Below, piece by piece: positions 56,647 through 64,000 of a stretch of 64,000 nt of DNA. Source of the stretch: Clostridium acetobutylicum ATCC 824 (GTDB lineage Bacteria; Bacillota; Clostridia; Clostridiales; Clostridiaceae); assembly GCF_000008765.1 (NCBI RefSeq), contig NC_003030.1, positions 232,001 through 296,000 of the forward strand, written 5' to 3'. Made by a program: the position numbers and the translations under genes. How positions within the stretch are numbered: the first letter of the stretch is position 1; every line of letters starts with the position of its first letter. The notes beneath the pieces are model-generated. The model saw only the letters and a program-made list of their open reading frames with translations. It searched no databases and had not been told where the DNA came from.

Positions 56647-58047
56647 ATGGAGAAAAAGGAAGAGTATTTATATGAATCAAAAGCGACAGCTAATATGAAG
56701 CTTAAAGATAGTTTAAATCCGCAGGAAATAATTGAGGAGAGAAAAGGTTTTGTATGCTATAATTCTCAAAATAAATCAGGAACCTTAAGATGTGATGAAA
56801 ACAGTGTTTCTGGTGCCGTAAGTCAAAGAGCCTGTGTTTATTGTGGAGCAAGAGTTGTATTAAATCCTATAACAGATGCTTTTCATCTTATTCATGGTCC
56901 TATAGGTTGTGCTAGCTATACCTGGGACTTAAGAGGAAGCCTATCAAGTGAATCGGAGCTTTTTAGAAATAGTTTTTCTACTGATTTAAGGGAAACAGAT
57001 GTTATATTTGGGGGAGAAAAAAAACTGAGGGCAGCTATTGATGAGATTTTTATCAAATTTCATCCAAAATTAATTTTTATATATGCAACCTGTATTGTTG
57101 GAGTAATAGGTGATGATATAGATGCAGTATGTCGTGAGGCAGAAATAAAATACCCTATGATGAGAGTTATAGCTGTTAAATCTCCTGGATTTTCTGGAAA
57201 TAAGGCAATGGGATATAGAGCTGCTTGTAATGCAATTTTGAAGCTTATAGGAGATAGAAAAAGCGATAAGAAGGTTAAAGGAGTAAATTACTTAGGAGAT
57301 TTCAATTTAGCGGGAGAAGCTTGGGTTATTCAGAGTTATCTAAAAAAAATTGGAGTGCCAGTAGTTGCCAAAATAACAGGTGATGGTAAGTATGAAGAAC
57401 TTCTTAAAGCGCCAGAGGCAAGTCTTAATATTGTTCAATGTGCAGGATCTATGGAGTATTTAGCAAAAAAAATGCAGGAGCTTTATGGTATACCTTATAT
57501 AAGAATTAGTTTTTTAGGAGTAGAGGATACAGAGAACTCACTTCTACAAATAGCCCATATTTTAGGTGGAGAAGATATAGTAGAAAAAACTGAAAAATTT
57601 ATTCAGGAAGAAGAGGATAAAGTCAAAGATAAAATCGATTTTTATAGAAAAAGGCTGGAAGGTAAAAAAGCTGCAATATACGTTGGTGGGGGGTATAAGG
57701 CTATATCTCTTATAAAGCAATTTAAAAGTTTAGGAATTGAAACTGTTATGGTTGGAACACAAACAGGAAAACCAAGGGACTATGAAATAATTAAGGAAAT
57801 AACAAATAGAGGAACCGTAATACTTGATGATGCAAATCCTTCAGAGTTAGAAAGATTTATGCTTGAAAAGGGTGCAGATATATTGGTTGGAGGAGTTAAA
57901 GAAAGACCTTTGGCATATAAGCTAGGTGTTGCGTTTTGTGATCATAATCATGAAAGAAAACACATACTGTCAGGATTTATAGGCGCTCTTAACTTTGCAG
58001 AAGAAATAGATTTAACTGTAAATAGTCCAGTATGGAAATATGTTTAG
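56647..58047 (+). CDS. nifE: FeMo-cofactor scaffold protein NifE
   Basis: NifE, with NifN, forms the scaffold on which the NifB-cofactor is matured to FeMo-co. The 466-residue protein is a NifD paralogue. It keeps P-cluster-like cysteines: SQRACVYCGAR, GPIGCASYTW and YATCIVGVIGDD. The cofactor-site Cys is in NIVQCAGS. The ATG is preceded by TTGGAGGTGAG. It is followed after 15 nt by the nifN-nifB fusion. An N-terminal extension of about 60 residues (DSLNPQEIIEERKG and following) is normal for NifE. Confidence 0.97.
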   Translation: MEKKEEYLYESKATANMKLKDSLNPQEIIEERKGFVCYNSQNKSGTLRCDENSVSGAVSQRACVYCGARVVLNPITDAFHLIHGPIGCASYTWDLRGSLSSESELFRNSFSTDLRETDVIFGGEKKLRAAIDEIFIKFHPKLIFIYATCIVGVIGDDIDAVCREAEIKYPMMRVIAVKSPGFSGNKAMGYRAACNAILKLIGDRKSDKKVKGVNYLGDFNLAGEAWVIQSYLKKIGVPVVAKITGDGKYEELLKAPEASLNIVQCAGSMEYLAKKMQELYGIPYIRISFLGVEDTENSLLQIAHILGGEDIVEKTEKFIQEEEDKVKDKIDFYRKRLEGKKAAIYVGGGYKAISLIKQFKSLGIETVMVGTQTGKPRDYEIIKEITNRGTVILDDANPSELERFMLEKGADILVGGVKERPLAYKLGVAFCDHNHERKHILSGFIGALNFAEEIDLTVNSPVWKYV

Positions 58048-58062
58048 AAGGGAAGGAGTATT

Positions 58063-60711
58063 ATGGCAAATAAGAATTTAGTTAATGTGGATATAAACCC
58101 ATGTAAAATGTGTATGCCGATGGGTGGTGTTATGGCATTTAAGGGAATAGAAAATAGTATGGTCATTTTACATGGTTCTCAAGGATGTAGTACTTATATA
58201 CGAAGGCATATGGCAACTCATTATAATGAACCCGTTGACATAGCCTCTTCAGCACTTACGGAACAGGGAACGGTATATGGTGGTGCAGAGAATCTTAAAA
58301 AGGGTTTAAAAAATATGATTAAGCTGTATAATCCTTCAACTATAGGAGTTATGACTACATGTCTTGCAGAAACAATAGGAGAGGATATAAACAGGATTGT
58401 TGGAGAATTTTATGAAGAAGAGAGAGAAAATTCGAAAAATTTAAAAATTATAACAGTACCAACACCTGGTTACGGAGGAACAGAGGCAGAAGGCTATTAC
58501 GTTGCATTGAGGAAGATAGTTGAACAGATTTGTGAAAAAACGGAGAGGAACAATAGTGTAAATATAATATGTGCAAACCTAAATCCTGGTGATGTGAGAA
58601 ATATAAAAAGTATACTAAAACAATTTAATATAAATTATATTTTGCTTCCTGATGTATCTAATACTTTAGATTCACCTCATAATGAGAAATATAGAAGGAT
58701 TCCTGTTGGTGGAACTACTATAAATGATATAAAGAAGATGGCTGGAGCAGTTGCTACAATTGAAATGGGAGTTACTGTTGAAGATGAAAAATCACCAGGG
58801 GATTACTTAAGGCAAAGCTTTGGTGTGCCACTTTATAAATGCGGTATACCAATAGGAATAAGGAATACAACAAAATTTATTTCCATTCTGTCTAAATTAA
58901 GTAGTAAAGATATTTCTGAAGAGCTTGACTATGAAAGGGGACGGTATCTTGATGCAATGATAGATAATCATAAATATACGGGGAAGGCAAGAGCAATAAT
59001 ATACGGACAGCCGGAACTAGCATTAGCACTAGCAAAAGTCTGTTTTGAAAATGGAGTTAATGTAAAGTTAATAGCGCTAGGTGCAAAAAATAAAATTTTA
59101 GAAGAAGCTCTTAAGGAAGAAATTAAAAGTCAAAGAGAGGAGGTACTTGTTTTAGATGATACGGATTTTGATACTATAGAAAAATACGCAAAAGAGTTTA
59201 ATGTGAATTTATTCATAGGTAATTCTGATGGAAGAAGAATGGCAAGTAGGCTAGGAATAGAAATAATACGCGTGGGTTTTCCAATTCACGATAGAGTTGG
59301 AGCTCAAAGGCAAATAATAACAGGATATAATGGATCTGCATTTTTAATAGATAGTATTTCAAATGCAATGATTAAAATAACTGAGAGTAAATTTAGAAAA
59401 GATGCATTTAACAATTATTACTTAGAGTCAGTTGAAAAAATGAAAGCTGATAATATGAAGGAAGAAAAAACCTGCACACATCCATGTTTTGGAGATAATG
59501 CGCATAAGTTTGCTAGAATGCATATACCGGTGGCTCCAAAGTGTAATATAAGCTGTAATTATTGTAGTAGAAGATATGATTGTGTTAATGAAAGTAGGCC
59601 AGGAGTTACAAGTGAAGTTTTAGAACCAGAAGCAGCTTTAAGCAAATTTAAGTTTGTAAAAAGTAAGCTTCCTAATCTTACGGTTGTAGGTATAGCTGGT
59701 CCAGGAGACGCTTTAGCTAATTTTGATAAGGTAAAAGAAACCTTTAGATTAATTCGAAAGGAAGACACAGAAATAACTTTCTGTCTTTCAACCAATGGAC
59801 TTATGCTTCCTTTTTATGCAAATGAAATAGTAGATTTAGGTGTTTCTCATGTAACAGTTACAATTAATGCAGTGGATAAGAAAATAGGTGGAAAAATATA
59901 TAGAGAAGTAAATTATCTTGGTAAGAGGTATACAGGAGAAGAAGGAGCACAAATACTTCTTACAAATCAACTTACAGGTATAAAATATCTATGTTCTAAA
60001 GGAGTAGTGTGCAAAGTTAATATTGTTATGTTAAAAGGAATAAATGATGAGCATATAAAGGAGGTTGTGAAAAAGGTTAAGGAATGTGGGGTTTATATGA
60101 CTAATATAATGCAGATGATACCTGTAAAGGGAAGTGCTTTTGAAGATTTACCTACGGTTACTAACAAGGAATTAAATAAGATGAGAAAAGAGTGTGAAAT
60201 TGATATAAAGCAGATGTATCACTGTAGACAATGTAGAGCGGATGCTATAGGGACTTTATCAGAAGATCGTTCTATTGAATTTAGGAATATAGGATGTAGT
60301 TCATGCACAAGTACAAGTTGTAGAAGTTTAAGTGAGAAAGAAGATAAAACAGTATATAAGTTTGCTGTTTCGTCAAGAACTGGTATAAATGTAGATGAGC
60401 ATTTTGGACACGCCACACAATTTTACATTTATACATATAGTGAAGGCAAAGTGAGATTTTTAGAGAAAAGAAATGCTGAAAAATATTGCAATGGTGAAGA
60501 TGAGTGTTACGAAGACGGGGAAAGAATATCTAAAATAGTAAAAGTAGTGTCTGATTGCAGTGCGGTACTTGCTTTAAGAGCTGGACTTGAACCCAAAAGA
60601 AAGCTTAAGGAAAAGGGAATTGAAGTAATAGAAATGTATGAAACCATAAATAATGGTGTAAAAATGGCGGCGGAAAAGTTACTAAAGAATAATGTTGTTG
60701 TATCAGACTAA
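58063..60711 (+). CDS. nifN-B: NifN-NifB fusion with C-terminal NifX-like domain
   Basis: Three functions are joined in 882 residues. Residues about 1-445 are NifN (INPCKMCMPMGG, HGSQGCSTYIRRH, MTTCLAETIGED), the partner of NifE. About 465-755 is the radical-SAM enzyme NifB, with C-x3-C-x2-C at Cys494, Cys498, Cys501 and the upstream CTHPCFGDNAHKF, which makes the 8Fe-9S-carbide precursor. From about 766 to the end is a NifX/NafY-like cofactor-binding domain (SSRTGINVDEHFGHA). The N-B fusion is known from C. pasteurianum and could channel NifB-co to the scaffold. GGAAGGAG precedes the ATG. Confidence 0.97.
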   Translation: MANKNLVNVDINPCKMCMPMGGVMAFKGIENSMVILHGSQGCSTYIRRHMATHYNEPVDIASSALTEQGTVYGGAENLKKGLKNMIKLYNPSTIGVMTTCLAETIGEDINRIVGEFYEEERENSKNLKIITVPTPGYGGTEAEGYYVALRKIVEQICEKTERNNSVNIICANLNPGDVRNIKSILKQFNINYILLPDVSNTLDSPHNEKYRRIPVGGTTINDIKKMAGAVATIEMGVTVEDEKSPGDYLRQSFGVPLYKCGIPIGIRNTTKFISILSKLSSKDISEELDYERGRYLDAMIDNHKYTGKARAIIYGQPELALALAKVCFENGVNVKLIALGAKNKILEEALKEEIKSQREEVLVLDDTDFDTIEKYAKEFNVNLFIGNSDGRRMASRLGIEIIRVGFPIHDRVGAQRQIITGYNGSAFLIDSISNAMIKITESKFRKDAFNNYYLESVEKMKADNMKEEKTCTHPCFGDNAHKFARMHIPVAPKCNISCNYCSRRYDCVNESRPGVTSEVLEPEAALSKFKFVKSKLPNLTVVGIAGPGDALANFDKVKETFRLIRKEDTEITFCLSTNGLMLPFYANEIVDLGVSHVTVTINAVDKKIGGKIYREVNYLGKRYTGEEGAQILLTNQLTGIKYLCSKGVVCKVNIVMLKGINDEHIKEVVKKVKECGVYMTNIMQMIPVKGSAFEDLPTVTNKELNKMRKECEIDIKQMYHCRQCRADAIGTLSEDRSIEFRNIGCSSCTSTSCRSLSEKEDKTVYKFAVSSRTGINVDEHFGHATQFYIYTYSEGKVRFLEKRNAEKYCNGEDECYEDGERISKIVKVVSDCSAVLALRAGLEPKRKLKEKGIEVIEMYETINNGVKMAAEKLLKNNVVVSD

Positions 60712-60727
60712 GAAGGGGAGATAGGTG

Positions 60728-61798
60728 ATGTCAATTAAAATTAAAAATAAAGAGAAATTAATAATAGATAAAACCTTACTTGAAGATAAGGGTAGTGAGT
60801 TAAATCTAAAAAAAGATAGAGCAGGTATGGAAAACTTCTTAGCTCTGCTTAATAAGATTGGTGTTGATTTTTTTGAGGTTGATAGAGATAACTTCAATTA
60901 TATATATAATAGTAAAAAACTTATATATAGGGTAAAAGATCAAAAGGATGCAGCAGTTATTAATGATTATAATTTTGGATATATTATTGTAGATTTTGAT
61001 AAGGCCAAAGATTTTGATAATTATTTTATAAATCTGATGAATAGATCAAAGATAATTTTAGAAGTTGATGGCAAAGAGATTGATGAAATTTTTAGAACTG
61101 ATAGTTATGAAATATTTAATAATTTTAATGTAGCTTGTATAAGAATAAATAACGTTGAAAGATGTAATTTAAATGGATGGGGAGAGATTATAAGAAGAAT
61201 AAAGAATACATTTTGTTCACTCGTAGATTTTTGTGCAAGTAACAAGTATTTTATGGCTACAGCAATTAGTATGGAAGCTTTAAATGATGGAGCAGATTTT
61301 ATAACAGTGGCCTTTAACGGAGAGAGGTATGGAATATCTTCTTTTGAGGAGGTGATTCTAGCACTTAAGGTTATGAAGAAGGTTAAGGTTACAGAAAAAC
61401 TTGATCTTTTGAATGATCTTTCAAAGATATATGAAAAGTTATTTAGAAAAGCTATATCGCCAATGAAACCAATAATTGGGGAAGATATTTTTAAATATGA
61501 ATCAGGAATTCATGTTGATGGAATAGAAAAGAATCCATTAACTTACGAACCGTATGAGCCAAGTATAATTGGAGCTGATAGACAAATGTTCATAGGAAAG
61601 CATTCAGGAAGAAAGGCTGTGGAGATTAAGCTAAGGGAGCTAAATATTGAAACAATGTTGTGTAATATGGATAAGTTTTTAAGTAGAATAAGAGAAAAAA
61701 GTATTCAGGTTCATAGAAATATTTCAGATAAGGAGTTTAAAGAAATTTATTATAATTGTATTGAAAGCAGGGATTATCATGGAAGTAAAATTAGTTGA
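60728..61798 (+). CDS. nifV: Homocitrate synthase omega subunit (C-terminal part)
   Basis: In C. pasteurianum homocitrate synthase is split into NifV-omega and NifV-alpha, and this is the omega gene. About 356 residues from the ATG at 60728. The N-terminal part looks like a degenerate TIM barrel (IIDKTLLEDKGSELN instead of the catalytic DTTLRDGEQ). The C-terminal half has the conserved family blocks FKYESGIHVDGIEKNP, YEPSIIG and IGKHSGRKAVEIKL that form the connecting region and acyl-CoA site. It overlaps the alpha gene by 20 nt. Homocitrate is an organic ligand of FeMo-co. Confidence 0.93.
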   Translation: MSIKIKNKEKLIIDKTLLEDKGSELNLKKDRAGMENFLALLNKIGVDFFEVDRDNFNYIYNSKKLIYRVKDQKDAAVINDYNFGYIIVDFDKAKDFDNYFINLMNRSKIILEVDGKEIDEIFRTDSYEIFNNFNVACIRINNVERCNLNGWGEIIRRIKNTFCSLVDFCASNKYFMATAISMEALNDGADFITVAFNGERYGISSFEEVILALKVMKKVKVTEKLDLLNDLSKIYEKLFRKAISPMKPIIGEDIFKYESGIHVDGIEKNPLTYEPYEPSIIGADRQMFIGKHSGRKAVEIKLRELNIETMLCNMDKFLSRIREKSIQVHRNISDKEFKEIYYNCIESRDYHGSKIS

Positions 61799-62576
61799 TA
61801 CAACTCTTCGTGATGGAGAACAAAAGGCTGGAATAGCTTTGGGAGTTAAGGAAAAAACTGAAATAGCTAAATTACTCGATGATATGGGGATTTTTCAAAT
61901 TGAAGCCGGAGTTGCGGCTATGGGGGGGCAGGAAAAGAAAAGCATTGAAGAGATTGTGAGGCTAGGACTTAAAAGCAAAATATCATCTTTTAATAGGATG
62001 AAAATTAGTGATATACAGCATTCAATTGATTGTAAAGTTGATATAATTCATATATCAGTTCCAGCTTCTAATATGCAAATAAAATACAATTTAAAAACGA
62101 GTAAAGAGATAGTAATAAGTAATATGAAAAAATGTATTTACTATGCATTAGGCAAGGGATATGAAGTAACTATAGGATTAGAGGATGCTTCAAGAGCAGA
62201 TATAGAATTTTTGGTAGAGTTATGCAAAGAAGCTTACAAGGAGGGTATAAGAAGAGTTAGGTATGCAGATACTGTTGGAATACTATACCCTAGAAAAACT
62301 TTTTACAATATAAATAGGATTATAGAGGAAGTACCCGTTGAAGTTGAAATTCATACTCACAATGATTTTGGGATGGCGGAAGTAAATTCTTTAAGTGCTG
62401 CTAAAGCTGGAGCGAATTATATTGATACAACCATTGCGGGAATAGGAGAGAGAGCAGGCAACTGTGATTTTGTTAAGTTTATTAATATTATAGGCAAAAC
62501 AAATCTTCGAATTGATGATTTAAAGCTGAAGGAAAAAATGATCAAAAACATAATGAAGCTCAATATTTTAAATTAA
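61779..62576 (+). CDS. nifV: Homocitrate synthase alpha subunit (catalytic TIM barrel)
   Basis: The ATG at 61779 lies inside the end of the omega gene behind AGCAGGG. The 265-residue protein is an HMGL-like barrel with the catalytic and metal motif LVDTTLRDGEQKAG at its start, IHISVPASNMQIKY in the middle, EDASR and the second metal-binding motif HTHNDFGMA. It ends where full-length NifV proteins continue into the part found in the omega gene. Two chains are therefore required to condense acetyl-CoA with 2-oxoglutarate. It is the last recognisable nif gene of the cluster. Confidence 0.95.
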   Translation: MEVKLVDTTLRDGEQKAGIALGVKEKTEIAKLLDDMGIFQIEAGVAAMGGQEKKSIEEIVRLGLKSKISSFNRMKISDIQHSIDCKVDIIHISVPASNMQIKYNLKTSKEIVISNMKKCIYYALGKGYEVTIGLEDASRADIEFLVELCKEAYKEGIRRVRYADTVGILYPRKTFYNINRIIEEVPVEVEIHTHNDFGMAEVNSLSAAKAGANYIDTTIAGIGERAGNCDFVKFINIIGKTNLRIDDLKLKEKMIKNIMKLNILN

Positions 62577-62651
62577 ATTGTCTTAAAAATAGTATTTATG
62601 TGGTAATTAAGAAATACTAATTAAGTAGAAATAATTTTACAAGGAGTAAAT

Positions 62652-63164
62652 ATGTGTACTATTTTTAAGGTCAATGGAAAAATTCATATCAAAGAACTCA
62701 TATCAAGTATAGTTATTGCAGAAGGTGTTGGAGCTTTAAGCGGTTTTTTAAGTATGTCAAATGTAAAAAACTATTCTAATTTAAAGAAACCATTTTTCTC
62801 ACCACCAGGTTTTATATTTCCTATAGTTTGGGTTATTCTATATTTTTTGATGGCAGTGGCGGCGTATAGAATATGGGTTATAGGTAAGGAAGAAAGTAAG
62901 GATGTGAAAAAAGCTTTAGTATTGTATGCAGTTCAGCTTCTTTTCAATTTTCTTTGGAGCATAATATTCTTTAAATTTAACTGCTATGGAGCAGCCTTCA
63001 TTGAACTTTTAATCTTACTTTTCTTTATATTATGTGCAACCTTTCAATTTCATAAGCATGATAAAGTGGCTGCATTTCTTATGATACCATATATATTGTG
63101 GGTTTCATTTGCAGGAATTTTAAATTTTGCTATATGGTTTTTAAATAGAAATTCTTCTACATAA
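62652..63164 (+). CDS. tspO: TspO/MBR family membrane protein
   Basis: The 170-residue protein has five hydrophobic helices and the family marks KPFFSPPGFIFPIVWVILYFLMAVAAYRIW and QLLFNFLWSIIFF. TspO (peripheral benzodiazepine receptor) proteins bind porphyrins and cholesterol-like ligands and affect oxygen or light responses. In this anaerobe a role in tetrapyrrole handling is only inferred. AAGGAGT precedes the ATG. It lies 76 nt after nifV-alpha on the same strand with no clear terminator between, so it may be read with the nif operon. Confidence 0.92.
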   Translation: MCTIFKVNGKIHIKELISSIVIAEGVGALSGFLSMSNVKNYSNLKKPFFSPPGFIFPIVWVILYFLMAVAAYRIWVIGKEESKDVKKALVLYAVQLLFNFLWSIIFFKFNCYGAAFIELLILLFFILCATFQFHKHDKVAAFLMIPYILWVSFAGILNFAIWFLNRNSST

Positions 63165-63180
63165 GAAGATAACTAAATAT

Positions 63181-63225
63181 GAGATTGGTTCAAGGTTATT
63201 ATAATTTTGGAACAATCTCTTTCTT
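63181..63225 (+). terminator. Terminator after tspO
   Basis: GAGATTGGTTC (63181-63191) pairs with GGAACAATCTC (63209-63219), with one bulge, followed by TTTCTT. It probably ends the nif-tspO transcript. Confidence 0.7.
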
Positions 63226-63335
63226 AATATAGTGAAATAGTATTTTAAGTAATTACATAAAATAAGTTTTAATTAATAAGAACATTAAGGAGTTAGTAGC
63301 TATAGAATAATATATTTACAAAATATTTTAAAGTG

Positions 63336-63364
63336 TTGAAAAATACTGATAATAAAATTATAAT
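63336..63364 (+). promoter_or_regulatory. Sigma-A promoter of the HAD gene
   Basis: TTGAAA (63336-63341) and a perfect TATAAT (63359-63364) with 17-bp spacing, about 50 bp before the start at 63415. Confidence 0.75.
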
Positions 63365-63414
63365 ATAAGGAAAACTATTGTTCATGTGGATGATTATAGA
63401 GCGGAGGGATGAAG

Positions 63415-64000
63415 ATGAAAGCAAAAGCGGCATTTTTCGATATAGACGGTACGTTGTACAGAGAGGGACTTATTTCAGAAGTATTTAAAAAGCTTATAAA
63501 ATACGAAATTATAGATGAAGAAAAGTGGTATAAAGAAGTAAGACCGGAATTTGAAAAGTGGGATAACAGAAAAGGTGATTATGATGATTATCTCTTAAAA
63601 ATGACGGAAATATACGTAGATGCACTAAATGGACTTAGCAAATCGCAAGTGGAATTTATAGCTAGTCAAGTAGTAAACCAAAAGGGTGAAAGAGTATATA
63701 CCTATACCAGAGATAGAATAAAGTGGCACAAGGAAAGAGGTCATAAGATAATAACAATTTCAGGAAGCCCAATTGAACTTGTAAGGAATATGGCTGAGAA
63801 ATATGGGTTTGATGACTATAGAGGAGCGGAATATCTGCTGGATGAGAATGATGTCTACACAGGAGAAGTAATACCTATGTGGGATAGCAAAAGCAAAGAG
63901 AGAGCTGTCCATGAGTTGGAGGCTAAATATAATATAGATCTCGGTGAGAGTTATGCCTATGGAGATACCTCTGGAGATTTAACAATGCTAAAGATGGTAG
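63415..64000 (+). CDS. HAD-IB family phosphatase (cut by right edge)
   Basis: The ATG at 63415 follows GGAGGG and opens a frame that runs off the window after about 195 codons. HAD motif I is FFDIDGTLY with nucleophile Asp, motif II is TISGSP, and motif III/IV is the GDTSGD near the end. The helical cap between motifs I and II fits the HAD-IB (PSP/SerB-like) subfamily that hydrolyses small phosphomonoesters. The substrate is unknown. It has its own promoter, separate from the nif cluster, and only the last helix or two should be missing. Confidence 0.9.
   Translation, partial: MKAKAAFFDIDGTLYREGLISEVFKKLIKYEIIDEEKWYKEVRPEFEKWDNRKGDYDDYLLKMTEIYVDALNGLSKSQVEFIASQVVNQKGERVYTYTRDRIKWHKERGHKIITISGSPIELVRNMAEKYGFDDYRGAEYLLDENDVYTGEVIPMWDSKSKERAVHELEAKYNIDLGESYAYGDTSGDLTMLKMV

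Overview
The window is very AT-rich, uses AGGAGG-type ribosome binding sites and frequent TTG/GTG starts, and has strong intrinsic terminators. It carries a complete rRNA operon and a nitrogenase cluster of the Clostridium pasteurianum type: NifN-NifB fusion, split homocitrate synthase, NifD with an extra segment and a short NifK. This points to a nitrogen-fixing solventogenic Clostridium. The order fructose PTS operon, ABC transporters, nif cluster recalls C. acetobutylicum; that species name is from memory and inference, not from a search.

Layout. 0-3.4 kb: end of a YibE/F membrane protein, a membrane-anchored protein and two tandem paralogous lipoproteins. 3.4-6 kb: bioY-bioB facing a C-terminally truncated birA across a textbook BirA operator. 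6-15.4 kb: LysM protein, three consecutive M42 peptidase genes (the third has lost its metal ligands), pheA, a TerC protein with a non-AUG start, a uracil-DNA glycosylase-like protein, a lipoprotein, a class V aminotransferase and exonuclease III. 15.4-21.5 kb: a broken two-TM reading frame, an RlmL-like rRNA methyltransferase, and a BceRS-BceAB-like sensor/transporter set. 22.5-27.6 kb: 16S-23S-5S-tRNA-Phe with paired processing stems. 27.6-30.4 kb: tldD-pmbA behind a 41-nt palindrome. 30.4-34.2 kb: fruR-fruK-EIIA-EIIBC with a promoter flanked by an inverted repeat and overlapped by a cre-like site.

34.3-46 kb: a CAT-like acetyltransferase, then two related ATPase-permease-permease sets on either side of a NarL-type two-component system (LnrJK-LnrLMN-like), then a MacB/LolCD-like pair, a half-size TauE/SafE protein and a small hypothetical gene. 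46-50.4 kb: a wrecked IS256-type element, a VOC protein, a chemoreceptor, and decayed fragments of a SCIFF-maturase-like and a QueG-like gene.

50.4-62.6 kb: a HTH plus periplasmic-binding-like (molybdate-type) regulator lies divergent to nifH-nifI1-nifI2-nifD-nifK-nifE-nifNB-nifVomega-nifValpha. The cluster encodes Fe protein, two PII-type post-translational regulators, the MoFe protein, the FeMo-co scaffold and assembly fusion, and homocitrate synthase. No nifA, draTG, nifUS or molybdate transporter is present. A TspO gene and a HAD-IB phosphatase cut by the right edge follow.

I did not find a clearly new multi-gene system. The best leads are the M42 trio with a dead subunit, the truncated BirA, the duplicated LnrLMN-like module with a perfect dyad, the palindrome before tldD, and the putative regulatory dyads around the Mo-type regulator and nifH.
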